From an uncultured Planctomycetaceae bacterium (GTDB lineage: Bacteria > Planctomycetota > Planctomycetia > Pirellulales > Pirellulaceae): DNA of 22,254 nt. Where the stretch lies: contig CAIYOB010001613.1 of NCBI GenBank assembly GCA_903927685.1, positions 1-22,254 on the forward strand, in the 5' to 3' direction. The notes below the pieces were generated by a model. That model was not told the DNA's origin. It saw only the letters and a list, made by a program, of their open reading frames with translations, and ran no database searches. This document shows, piece by piece, positions 1 to 7,174 of the stretch (its first letter is position 1; each line of letters begins with the position of its first letter). A program made the translations under genes and the position numbers.

Positions 1-2
1 AA

Positions 3-338
3 GTGCAAATCCAGATGAATGCGGGAGCCGGCAACCAGCAACGCCGGATCCAAATCAAGAACGGCACCAAGCAGACCGAGGTGACCGAAAACGACCTGAA
101 GGTCAAAATTACCGAAGCGGCCAACGGCGGCGTGCAGTTGGAGGTGACTCGGAAAAAGGACGGCCGGGAGACGACGGAGAAGTACTCCGCCAAGAGTCGC
201 GAGGAATTGAAGAAGGACCAGCCGGAAGCGTACAAACTGTACGACAAGTACGCCCAGCCGCAGAACGCTCGCGTCCAGATCCAGGCCGTGCCTGGCGGAC
301 CGCCGGGAATCCAGGTGCTGCCCGCTCGGCCCCGGTAG
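3..338 (+). CDS. C-terminal part of a hypothetical protein (truncated by window edge)
   Basis: The reading frame is open at the left edge of the window, so this is almost certainly only the last ~111 residues of a longer protein. I do not recognise the family. The visible part alternates short beta-like stretches (RIQIKNG, LKVKITEA, VQLEV) with a Lys/Glu-rich segment and the signature ELKKDQPEAYKLYDKY. It ends in a Pro/Gly/Val-rich low-complexity tail. The strand-rich, charged composition would fit an extracytoplasmic or scaffold region, but this is inference only. The frame ends in TAG. The 268 bp between it and the next gene hold an inverted repeat, so it is probably not co-transcribed with the kinase. 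The GTG at position 3 need not be the start. Confidence 0.6.
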   Translation: MQIQMNAGAGNQQRRIQIKNGTKQTEVTENDLKVKITEAANGGVQLEVTRKKDGRETTEKYSAKSREELKKDQPEAYKLYDKYAQPQNARVQIQAVPGGPPGIQVLPARPR

Positions 339-365
339 TGCGGCCCGAGCGAGCTGCTAATCTGA

Positions 366-458
366 GCGTGGCGTAAGCTTCCAGCTTGCGAACTGGAGAA
401 TGGAAGTCGACGTCCGAACTGAAAACAGGCAGTGTCGGCAGTTGGAAGCTTACCCCAC
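366..458. repeat. Intergenic inverted repeat (AAGCTTCC-type palindrome)
   Basis: The left arm, 366-389, contains GTGGCGTAAGCTTCCAGC. The right arm, 438-458, is its near-perfect reverse complement (GTTGGAAGCTTACCCCAC). They are separated by 48 bp. The arms could form a long stem between the stop of the upstream gene and the start of the kinase. From memory, similar palindromes around TAAGCTTCCAGCTTGC recur between genes of planctomycete genomes, so I read this as a dispersed REP-like element. It may also act as a weak terminator or transcript stabiliser, although no T-tract follows. Confidence 0.6.
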
Positions 459-606
459 GTGCCAAATCACCGGCCCCCGAGCCCAGCGGCTGTGCCGGGG
501 ACTGTGTGCCAGTTGCTTGGCGACTCCCGCACCGATAGACTGGTTGCTATCTCCCTAGGGGTACAGCGCGCAGGCAAATGCGGCCAACCCCCTTTCAACG
601 GAAGGG

Positions 607-3558
607 ATGCTCGTGGCGGAAATGGCGGACCAGATACGGCGGAGCGACGGTCGGTCGGATGTCGCGTCGCAAGCGACGCGGCCGCCTGCCGACCAGGATC
701 CTGCGGCGCATATCAAACGGGTCTTGCTGGCCATCCGCCGCGTCAATCAACTGATCGTGCGCGAACAGGACCCACAGCGGCTCGTCGAGCGCGCCTGCGT
801 TAGTCTGGCGGAGACGCTGGGCTACTTCAACGCCTGGATCGCCTTGCTGGATGCGGACGGCGTTTCCGTGACCGCCCTCGCTGCGTCGCGTCTGGGGGAT
901 GCGTTCGAACCGATGCGACAGGGCCTGATGCGCGGCAAGTTTCCGTCCTGCATGCGTCGGGCGCTGGCAGGCGATGCGACCTTGGTCGTCGAGAACCCCA
1001 AGGTCGCCTGCCTTGACTGTCCGCTGGCCTCCCAATACGACGGACGCGCCAGCTTTGCCCGGCGACTGGCGTCTGACGGGCGAGTTCTCGGGATTCTGGT
1101 GGTCTCGATCCCCTCCGCCTATGCCCAAGATCGGGAGGAGCTGAGCTATTTTGAGGAACTGGCGACCGACTTGGCTCTGGCCTTGCGCAAGATCGAAATG
1201 GCCGGAGAACTGCGGGAGAGCGAGGAACGGTTCCGCGAGATCGTGGAACAGTCCAACGAGGTCTTCTATCGCCAGAACGTCAACACGGCGCGATTCGAGT
1301 ACGTCAGTCCCCGCGTCCAGGCGATTCTCGGGTACAGCCCGGCCGAGATGCTGGCAATGGGACTGGACCAGCAGAAGGCGGCGATCCATCCGGACGACCT
1401 GCCCGGACTGTTGTCTTTCACCGAGGAACTGAGCGAGTCGAACAGCCGCGGCGAGCGAACCACCGAACGCGAGTTCCGCCTCCGCAACAAGCAAGGCGAA
1501 TACCGCTGGCTGCATGGCAGCTACACCCTGCTGCGGGACGCCCAAGGCTCGCCCCACATGATCATCGGCAGTCTCCGCGACATCACGGCCCGCAAGCAGG
1601 CGGAGGAAGCCCTCCGGGAAAGCGAACACCGGCTGCGGCTGGCCACAAAGGCGACCAACGACGTCATTTGGGACTGGGATGTCGTCCACGACGCGCAGCT
1701 CTGGAACGAGGCGGGGGCGGCGGTATTCGGCTGGTCGGACATCGTCGCCGCGCCCCAAACCGCCGCCTGGTGGATCGAACGCGTCCACCCGGAGGACGTC
1801 CAGCGCGTGGCCGACGGATTCTCCGCCGCCGTCGCTGACCCGCGGGTCCTCCACTGGCGTGACGAATATCGCTTCCGCAAGGCGGACGGCGGCTATGCGC
1901 ATGTTGTGGACCGTGGGTATGTGCTGCGAAACGCCGACGGCCAAGCCGTGCGGATGATCGGCGCCATGCTCGACATCACTGCCCGCAAGCAGGCGGAAGA
2001 CGCCCTGCGGCGCAGCGAGCGACTGCTGAAAGCGACCGAACGGCTGAGCGGAATCGGGGGCTGGGTGTGGGATGTGCCCGGGCAGACGATGACCTGGACC
2101 GAGGGGACCTACCGCATTCACGAGTTCGCGCCGGACGAGGTGCCTCCGGGATCGCCGGAACATATCCGGCGGAGTCTCGCCTGTTACGCCCCCGCAGATC
2201 GCGAGCGGATCGCACGAGCCTTTCAACGCTGTCTCGATGAGGGCGAACCCTACGACCTCGAGTGCGCCTTCATCACCGCGACGGGACGGCAGCTGTGGGT
2301 GCGCACGATGGCCCGCGCGGTGCGCGAGTCCGGCCGCATTGTCCAGATCATCGGCAATCTGCAGGATATTACCGACCGCAAGCAGGCCGAGGCGGAACGA
2401 GCCAGACTCCAGGCGGAGTTGCTCCAGGCTCAGAAAATGGAGTCGGTCGGACGCTTGGCGGGCGGCGTTGCCCACGACTTTAATAACATGCTGGGGGTGA
2501 TCCTGGGCCGCGCCGAGCTGTCCCTCGACCTGCTGACCCCGGCGCATCCGCTGTACGGGAACCTCGATGAGATCAGCAAGGCCGCCTCGCGATCGGCCGA
2601 TCTGACCCGGCAGTTGCTGGCCTTTGCGAGAAAACAGACGGCCTCTCCCAAGGTCCTGGATCTGAACGAGACCGTGGCCGGGATGGTCAAGATCCTGCAG
2701 CGGCTGATCGGGGAGGATATCGATCTGGTCTGGAGCCCGGGCCCCGATTTGTGGCCGGTCCACATGGACCCTTCGCAAATCGATCAAATTCTCGCCAACC
2801 TGTGCGTCAATGCACGCGACGCGATCGCCGGCGTCGGCACGGTGACGATCGAGACCCGCAACGCAGTCGCCGAGCCCCGTCAGGCAGTCCACGCAGGAGA
2901 GCCCACGGCCGCCGGAGACTATGTCCAACTGACCGTGCGGGACACCGGCTGCGGCATGGACGGCGACACGGTCACGCACCTGTATGAGCCGTTCTACACA
3001 ACCAAGGAAGTAGGCAAGGGCACGGGACTCGGACTGGCCACGGTCTATGGGATCGTGTCCCAGAACGACGGCTTCATCCTTGTCGACAGTGAACCGGGCA
3101 AGGGCTCGACCTTCAGGATTTACCTGCCCCGGCATCAGGCCGAGGTGAGCCAGACGGCGGTGGAGGACTCCACCGGCCCCGCCGTTCACGGCCGCGAGAC
3201 CATACTGCTCGTCGAGGATGAGTCATCGATCCTGGGGATGGCCACCGCGATGCTCCGCCATCTAGGCTACACCGTGTTGGCGACCCGCACGCCGAGCGAG
3301 GCGTTGCGTCTGGTCCAGACGCACCCCGGCCCGATCGACCTGCTGATGACCGACGTGGTCATGCCCGAAATGAATGGCCTGGAACTGGCGAAGCAGGCAG
3401 CCGCGATCCGTCCCCAACTGGCCCATCTGTTCATGTCCGGCTATACGGCCGACGTCGTTTTGCATCGCGGCCTCTTGGAGGACGGCGTGCCCTATCTCCC
3501 CAAGCCGTTCTCGATGAAAGAACTGGCGCTCCGATTGCGGGAAGTGTTCGAGCGTTAA
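607..3558 (+). CDS. Hybrid sensor histidine kinase (GAF-PAS-PAS-PAS-HisKA-HATPase-REC)
   Basis: A 983-aa multidomain sensor with no transmembrane segment, so probably cytoplasmic. An N-terminal GAF domain (about 45-195) carries a conspicuous CLDC pair at Cys135/Cys138. Three PAS/PAC units follow (about 204-330, 338-460, 469-595); each closes with a DIT-RKQAE linker. The dimerisation domain has the phosphoacceptor His623 in a VAHDFNN motif. The ATPase domain shows the N-box (NLCVNARDAI), G1 (DTGCGMDGD) and G2 (KGTGLGLATVYG) boxes. A C-terminal receiver (about 860-983) has the acidic pair after ILLVEDE, phosphorylatable Asp916 in MTDVVMP, and the KPF lysine. By family, signal binding triggers His623 autophosphorylation and transfer to Asp916 or a separate partner. 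No cognate regulator is adjacent. ATG at 607 or 622 are both possible starts. The ligand is unknown. Confidence 0.93.
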   Translation: MLVAEMADQIRRSDGRSDVASQATRPPADQDPAAHIKRVLLAIRRVNQLIVREQDPQRLVERACVSLAETLGYFNAWIALLDADGVSVTALAASRLGDAFEPMRQGLMRGKFPSCMRRALAGDATLVVENPKVACLDCPLASQYDGRASFARRLASDGRVLGILVVSIPSAYAQDREELSYFEELATDLALALRKIEMAGELRESEERFREIVEQSNEVFYRQNVNTARFEYVSPRVQAILGYSPAEMLAMGLDQQKAAIHPDDLPGLLSFTEELSESNSRGERTTEREFRLRNKQGEYRWLHGSYTLLRDAQGSPHMIIGSLRDITARKQAEEALRESEHRLRLATKATNDVIWDWDVVHDAQLWNEAGAAVFGWSDIVAAPQTAAWWIERVHPEDVQRVADGFSAAVADPRVLHWRDEYRFRKADGGYAHVVDRGYVLRNADGQAVRMIGAMLDITARKQAEDALRRSERLLKATERLSGIGGWVWDVPGQTMTWTEGTYRIHEFAPDEVPPGSPEHIRRSLACYAPADRERIARAFQRCLDEGEPYDLECAFITATGRQLWVRTMARAVRESGRIVQIIGNLQDITDRKQAEAERARLQAELLQAQKMESVGRLAGGVAHDFNNMLGVILGRAELSLDLLTPAHPLYGNLDEISKAASRSADLTRQLLAFARKQTASPKVLDLNETVAGMVKILQRLIGEDIDLVWSPGPDLWPVHMDPSQIDQILANLCVNARDAIAGVGTVTIETRNAVAEPRQAVHAGEPTAAGDYVQLTVRDTGCGMDGDTVTHLYEPFYTTKEVGKGTGLGLATVYGIVSQNDGFILVDSEPGKGSTFRIYLPRHQAEVSQTAVEDSTGPAVHGRETILLVEDESSILGMATAMLRHLGYTVLATRTPSEALRLVQTHPGPIDLLMTDVVMPEMNGLELAKQAAAIRPQLAHLFMSGYTADVVLHRGLLEDGVPYLPKPFSMKELALRLREVFER

Positions 3559-3559
3559 C

Positions 3560-3701
3560 GCGCCGTCAATGCGATGTGTTGGGGTGCCTGGGGGCGAGCG
3601 CAGCGAGCCCCCAGCGGCAAGAACTGGGGGCTCGCCACTCTTACCTCGTGGCTCGACCCCAGGCACCCAACCCCAGTTCTGGGGCTGGACAAGGCGCTAG
3701 G
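3560..3701. repeat. Dispersed ~141-bp palindromic repeat, copy A
   Basis: This copy begins two bases after the kinase stop and ends 16 bp before the GH28-like stop, filling the space between two convergent genes. Its reverse complement aligns end to end, with few or no gaps, to positions 5195-5335 (copy B). The outer parts are themselves inverted: GTTGGGGTGCCTGGGG at 3579-3594 pairs with CCCCAGGCACCCAAC at 3657-3671 with one bulge. A second, perfect stem lies inside. It has no coding capacity of its own. The size and terminal palindromes resemble a MITE- or REP/BIME-like non-autonomous element. Confidence 0.8.
3603..3635. terminator. Strong stem-loop between convergent genes
   Basis: Perfect 12-bp arms (GCGAGCCCCCAG at 3603-3614 and its complement at 3624-3635) enclose a 9-nt loop, 45 bp after the kinase stop and 83 bp from the GH28-like stop. 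Being palindromic and located between convergent genes, it could stop transcription from both sides. It lacks the T-run of a classical intrinsic terminator, so function is inferred. Confidence 0.45.
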
Positions 3702-3717
3702 CACGGCCAGTCCGCCG

Positions 3718-5142
3718 TCACTGCGGGGCGGTGAAATGCACGCCGTCGACGTGTTGGCCGATCCGCAGCCGGTTCTGCCCGGCAGCCAGCGGTTGGCCGT
3801 TGATCGTGACATTTTCGAATGTCACATCCCGCACGTTGTGTTCGGCGTCGGCGCCTTCGAGTTGCACTAGGTACTCGCCCGCGGCGCCCTCGACGCTGAC
3901 ATTGCGAAACCGCACGTTGCGGACAAAGCCCGGCACCTGTTTGCGCATGTACTGGTTCACCACCGGCCGGAGCCGGATGAACTCGCGCTGCCCTTCGCCA
4001 TACAGACGCACGTTCTCGACGGTAACCTCTTCCAACCGCATGTCTTCCCCCGGCTCGAACAGGAACGGCGTCATGGTGAAGTGGATGATGTCCAGGTTGC
4101 GGAGCGTGATCTGCCGCATCCAGGCCGCTCGGCTCTCGTGGCCTAACAGGAAGATGCGAGCCCGATCGCACCACAGCACCGAATTCTCGACCGTGATCCG
4201 CTCGACGTTGCTGTCCGCCGCCGAGAAATCGAGTCCCTTGAGGGCCACGCAGTCGTCGTCGCTGCGGATGAAACAGTCGGTGATGAGCACGTCTTGCGAG
4301 TTGCACGGATTGACGCCGTCGTCATTCTGGACGCGCGCCCCGCACAGCTTGATCCCGCGGACCGTGACGTGGCGGCTGTTGCGGGGCACGACCGTCCAGT
4401 GCGAGGCGCCGCGGATGGTGATCCCGCTGATTTCGATGTGGGTTCCCTGGATCGCCACGACGTTGGGCGTCGGGCCTTTGCGCCACTCCCAATCGGAGCC
4501 ATCCAGGATGCCGCGGCCGGCGATGCGGATGTTGTCGCCCTGCGCCAGCACGCCGCCTTTGACCACCGCCCCGCCGGCCAGGTACAGCGTCTGGTTGCTG
4601 CCGACGGTGATCTTGTCCGCGCGGTGAATGCCGGGGCCGAAGTAGATCACGTCAGGCGAGTCGGGGCGCGGCGGATTTTTTTCCAGGGAGTTGGCAAACA
4701 ACAGCAGAGGGCCTTTCCGCCCCTCGGGTTCGACGCTGAACTTGCGCGGCCGATCCAGGGTCAGCACGAGCGTGTGGTCATCCTCGACCGTCAGCCCGGC
4801 CACGGCCTCCTTGGGGCGGACGACCGTGTTGCGGAGCGAGCGCGGCGACGTGATCCGCACGGTCGCGCGCCCGGCCAGGTCGAAGTTGGCGAACGAGTAC
4901 GGCCCGCCGAAATCCCACTGCTTGCCGGCGAATGGCGGGTCCAGCACGCGGGCGGTGTACACATCCACCCGTTGCCCGTTGGCGGTGACCTGGTAGTCCG
5001 CTGACAACGGCTCGCCAGTCGGCGCGGGATAGGTCACGACCTGGTCCGCCGCCGGGGCGGAAGAACCGATCAGGGCCAGCATTGCGGCTAACATCACGGC
5101 CATCAGGATCGGGGCAGGGCAGGGGAGGGGGCGGGATTTCAT
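3718..5142 (-). CDS. Secreted GH28-like (polygalacturonase-type) right-handed beta-helix protein
   Basis: 474 aa with an N-terminal signal peptide (MKSRPLPCP, hydrophobic LMAVMLAAMLALIG, SSAPAADQ cleavage region), so exported. Residues ~130-470 form repeated short strands (NIRIAGRGILDG, HIEISGITIRGA, HVTVRGIKL, DVLITDCFI, VERITVENSV, VRNVRFRNVSV) typical of a parallel beta-helix. GH28-like landmarks are NDDG (Asn273, Asp275), SDDDC (Asp295-297) and LLGHE (Gly334-His335). The canonical GHG reads GHE here, and a clear RIK is absent. Family members hydrolyse galacturonan or rhamnogalacturonan, but the altered motifs leave the substrate open. The ATG at 5142 is preferred because AGAAGGA lies 8 nt upstream and the signal peptide starts there. 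That ATG overlaps the TGA of the upstream TVP38 gene (ATGA). Confidence 0.85.
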   Translation of the reverse strand: MKSRPLPCPAPILMAVMLAAMLALIGSSAPAADQVVTYPAPTGEPLSADYQVTANGQRVDVYTARVLDPPFAGKQWDFGGPYSFANFDLAGRATVRITSPRSLRNTVVRPKEAVAGLTVEDDHTLVLTLDRPRKFSVEPEGRKGPLLLFANSLEKNPPRPDSPDVIYFGPGIHRADKITVGSNQTLYLAGGAVVKGGVLAQGDNIRIAGRGILDGSDWEWRKGPTPNVVAIQGTHIEISGITIRGASHWTVVPRNSRHVTVRGIKLCGARVQNDDGVNPCNSQDVLITDCFIRSDDDCVALKGLDFSAADSNVERITVENSVLWCDRARIFLLGHESRAAWMRQITLRNLDIIHFTMTPFLFEPGEDMRLEEVTVENVRLYGEGQREFIRLRPVVNQYMRKQVPGFVRNVRFRNVSVEGAAGEYLVQLEGADAEHNVRDVTFENVTINGQPLAAGQNRLRIGQHVDGVHFTAPQ

Positions 5143-6038
5143 ACGTGTGGTCCTTCTGACGTACAGGAAAGATCTTCGTCGTCGGACAGGCGCGTTAGGG
5201 CCTTGTCCAGACGGGGACTTGGGGTCGGATGCCTGGGGTCGAGCCACGAGGTACGAGAGGCGAGCCCCCAGTTTTCACCACTGGAGGCTTGCGGTGCTCG
5301 CCTCCTGGCACCCCAACATCTGGCACTGACGGCGCACGGGGCAGGGGGCGCATTCCCCCCGGCGGCCAGTCGCCGCAGGACCGCCAGCACGACCGCAACG
5401 TACACGAGGCAGGCGGCCAGCAGCGGGTAGATCAGGGTGGGAAACGACTGAAACAGGCCGTCCGAGAGGCTGGCTTGGGCAAAGCACAACGGGGCCATGC
5501 CGCAGCCCGTGGCGGCCATGACGCGCCAAGTCGGAATCCGCGTCAGCCCGGCGGCGTACGACACCAGGTCCGAAGACGTCAGCGGGTTGAGCCGCAGCAG
5601 GAAGATCAGCCAGCTGCCGCGACTCGCCAAGGCGGCCTGCAGCGGCTCGACGCGCTCCGAACTCACGAACCGGCGGACCGGCCCGAAGTTCAGGCTGCGG
5701 GCCAGCGCGCAGGCCACCCCCGCGCCGATCACGTTGCCGGCCAGCGCGAGCGCCCCGCCCAGCAGCGGGCCAAACACGAGCCCGCCCGGCGCGTACAGCA
5801 TCAGCCCGGGGATGGGAGCCACCACGACTTCGATCGTGACCAGGCCCACGTAGACCAGCGGCGCCCAAACGCCGCAAGCCGCGAAGAAGAGTCGCAGCCG
5901 CTCGACCTTCGCAGCCGCCTCCCAGTCCGAACGCAACAGGTCGAACACCAGTCCGTGGGAACACCACGACCAGAGCGTCGGCGCTGCGATGGCCAGGGCC
6001 AGCAGCCAGGGCAACAGTCGCTGGGCTTTCGTGAACAT
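5139..6038 (-). CDS. TVP38/TMEM64 (DedA-like, SNARE-associated) membrane protein with repeat-encoded tail
   Basis: The first ~230 of 299 residues are a typical TVP38/TMEM64 integral membrane protein. There is an N-terminal membrane segment (LLPWLLALAIAAPTLW), a second around VYVGLVTIEVVVAPIP, the re-entrant signature APGGLVFGPLLGGALAL, then LRLNPLTSSDLVSYAAGLTRIP, and final hydrophobic helices ending VVLAVLRRLAAGG. The family acts in the cytoplasmic membrane; DedA relatives support lipid carrier recycling and membrane homeostasis. The tail from about residue 235 to 282 is the translation of dispersed repeat copy B, followed by 17 further residues. This suggests the native stop was lost when the repeat arrived. 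The final TGA overlaps the next gene's ATG. The start at 6038 has only a weak Shine-Dalgarno sequence. Confidence 0.85.
   Translation of the reverse strand: MFTKAQRLLPWLLALAIAAPTLWSWCSHGLVFDLLRSDWEAAAKVERLRLFFAACGVWAPLVYVGLVTIEVVVAPIPGLMLYAPGGLVFGPLLGGALALAGNVIGAGVACALARSLNFGPVRRFVSSERVEPLQAALASRGSWLIFLLRLNPLTSSDLVSYAAGLTRIPTWRVMAATGCGMAPLCFAQASLSDGLFQSFPTLIYPLLAACLVYVAVVLAVLRRLAAGGNAPPAPCAVSARCWGARRRAPQASSGENWGLASRTSWLDPRHPTPSPRLDKALTRLSDDEDLSCTSEGPHV
5151..5157 (-). promoter_or_regulatory. Ribosome binding site fixing the GH28-like start
   Basis: On the minus strand AGAAGGA precedes the ATG at 5142 by 8 nt. It selects this start over the in-frame ATG 105 bp further upstream at 5247, which would add a charged, repeat-derived leader in front of an evident signal peptide. 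Confidence 0.6.
5195..5335. repeat. Dispersed ~141-bp palindromic repeat, copy B (inverted relative to copy A)
   Basis: Reads on the plus strand as the reverse complement of 3560-3701 over its whole length. Shared landmarks include GCCTTGTCCAG, GCCTGGGGTCGAGCCACGAG, GCGAGCCCCCAGTT and GGCACCCCAACA. Visual comparison gives roughly 80% identity; I have not computed it. This copy lies inside the 3' part of the TVP38 reading frame. Both copies encode the peptide SWLDPRHPTP in the corresponding frame, which confirms the alignment. Its internal stems are more degraded than those of copy A. Confidence 0.8.
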
Positions 6039-6158
6039 GTTCTACTCGGGGCAATTCCGACTCGCTGGCGGCGGACACTTCCGCAGCCAAGCCGGCCCAT
6101 TATCTTCTTTTTTCCCGTTGCGTCGATGCCCTCGCTTGTTCTGCGGCAGCCGCAGATA

Positions 6159-6316
6159 GACAAAATCATGGGAGGGTAAAATCATGATTCCGCCTCGGCG
6201 AGCGGCGGCGATACGGAACTGACGACGGAGGACAGAATTACGGGCCGGCAGAAGTATGATTCCGCGCTCCATCAGTCCCCGGCCTCCCCATGATTCTACC
6301 CCTCATGATTTTGTCC
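6159..6316. repeat. REP-like array of GACAAAATCATG units
   Basis: Three related units are visible. Unit 1 (6159-6194) has GACAAAATCATG followed by TAAAATCATGATTCC. Unit 2 (6231-6265) is a diverged direct copy (GACAGAATTACG, then AGAAGTATGATTCC). Unit 3 (6281-6316) is inverted; its reverse complement reads GGACAAAATCATGAGGGG, then TAGAATCATGGGG. Each unit is a tandem of two AATCATG cores. Units 1 and 3 form an inverted pair around unit 2. The array sits 160 bp upstream of a RAYT remnant, matching the known association of such transposases with REP palindromes, so it may be their substrate. Confidence 0.7.
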
Positions 6317-6439
6317 TCCCTCGGAAGACCGAACTCCAGGTGCAACAGCCCTCCCCGGTCGCTGCCGCGTCCGCCCCTTCCGCGAGCCGGAGGATGACCG
6401 ACGGTCGAAACGACGTTCGAAACCGGGACGCAACTAGTA

Positions 6440-6469
6440 TTGTCAAGTTGGGACGACTCGTTGTAGACT
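6440..6469 (+). promoter_or_regulatory. Possible sigma-70-like promoter for the RAYT
   Basis: TTGTCA (6440-6445) and TAGACT (6464-6469) are separated by 18 bp and end 6 bp before the ATG of the transposase remnant. The match is partial and would leave almost no leader. No Shine-Dalgarno sequence is present. Confidence 0.25.
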
Positions 6470-6475
6470 TCCGCC

Positions 6476-6673
6476 ATGCCAAGACGAGCGAGAGTAGCGC
6501 CGGGCGGATTGGTTTACCACGTCCTGAATCGGTCGGTGGCCGGACTGCCGTTGTTTCGCAAGGAAAAGGACTACGAGGCGTTCGAGCGGATCATGCTGGA
6601 GGCGCAAGAGCGGCACCCGACGCGGCTGCTTGCCTGGTGCGTGATGCGGAATCACTGGCATTTGGGAACATGA
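6476..6673 (+). pseudogene. Truncated REP-associated tyrosine transposase (RAYT, IS200/IS605-like Y1_Tnp)
   Basis: The 65-residue remnant begins MPRRARVAPGGLVYHVLNR and continues with the conserved LFRKEKDYEAFERIM and LLAWCVMRNHWH. The last motif is the histidine-hydrophobic-histidine (HUH) metal site of Y1 transposases. Intact RAYTs run to some 200 or more residues, with a catalytic tyrosine further downstream; that entire part is missing. Homology stops at about 6667, where opposite-strand recombinase sequence begins. The frame reaches a chance TGA two codons later. By family, the intact enzyme nicks and moves single-stranded REP sequences. This copy cannot be active. The nearby AATCATG array is the likely relic of its substrate. 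Confidence 0.85.
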
Positions 6674-7152
6674 GGGAACCTAGTCCCGCCTCCGGACGAA
6701 TCAGGACCTTGCCTCGCTTGATCGTGTTTCGTGTCTGCTTGCCGCTGGTATCGTGCGAGAACTCCAACTCGATCCGGACAACGATACCGGAGATCAACTC
6801 CCGGAGTTCTCCCGGCTCGGCAGCGTTTAGGGACTCTCTGAGCGTCCGTAATTCGTCGAGTGCCGCCTCGACCTCTTGGTCCCGTTCCCGTGCGGAGTGC
6901 GTCTCCGTGCGTCCTGGGCTGTCTAACTGCTGCTGTAGCTGGTCCCGTTCCTGTCGCAACTGATCCAGCTTGGCGTACAGCTTGGGGACGATAGCCTCCG
7001 GTGCCGTGAACACCCGCTCGGTTCCCTGGTCAATTTGCTGATCGAATGCCTCGATCCGTTTTCGCAACCGCCGCTGATCGACCGGCGAGACCGGCTCGTC
7101 CGCCTCCGCCTGAGCCTGCTTGATCGTTTCCCGGAGCTGTGCGATACGCGTC
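6667..7152 (-). pseudogene. C-terminal remnant of a large serine recombinase
   Basis: Read from 7152 leftward the frame gives RIAQLRETIKQAQAEADEP, then RLRKRIEAFDQQIDQG, APEAIVPKLYAKLDQLRQER, LRTLRESLNAAEPGELREL and ISGIVVRIELEF. This is the coiled-coil and terminal strand region found at the end of large serine (resolvase/invertase-type) recombinases. The catalytic N-terminal domain and zinc ribbon are absent. An in-frame TAG lies just upstream of the homology at about 7153, and unrelated DNA follows. At the 3' end the native stop is lost and the frame runs into the antisense of the RAYT. It is therefore truncated at both ends. Short of a TTG-start peptide there is no expressible product. 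Confidence 0.8.
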
Positions 7153-7174
7153 TATCATTGCGGGGTAACGGCGG

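Larger units (their letters stand above)
6039..6475. other. Gene-free 437-bp stretch upstream of the transposase remnant
   Basis: No plausible protein is encoded here. Short frames on both strands overlap and lack family features. The stretch contains the REP-like array at 6159-6316. It then has about 110 bp with no feature I recognise, followed by a possible promoter in front of the truncated RAYT. The TVP38 gene runs leftward from one end and the RAYT rightward from the other, so promoters for both should lie here. Confidence 0.5.

Noticed and set aside
595..3189. An 864-aa open frame on the minus strand, antisense to the kinase
   Set aside because: It is a frame shadow of high-GC codon usage. 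Its translation is low-complexity (rich in Arg, Gly, Leu, Asp, Gln) with no domain, whereas the plus-strand frame shows complete kinase motifs.
5229..6179. A 316-aa plus-strand frame opposite the TVP38 gene
   Set aside because: Gln/Arg-rich shadow lacking membrane segments. The minus-strand frame has clear TVP38 signatures.
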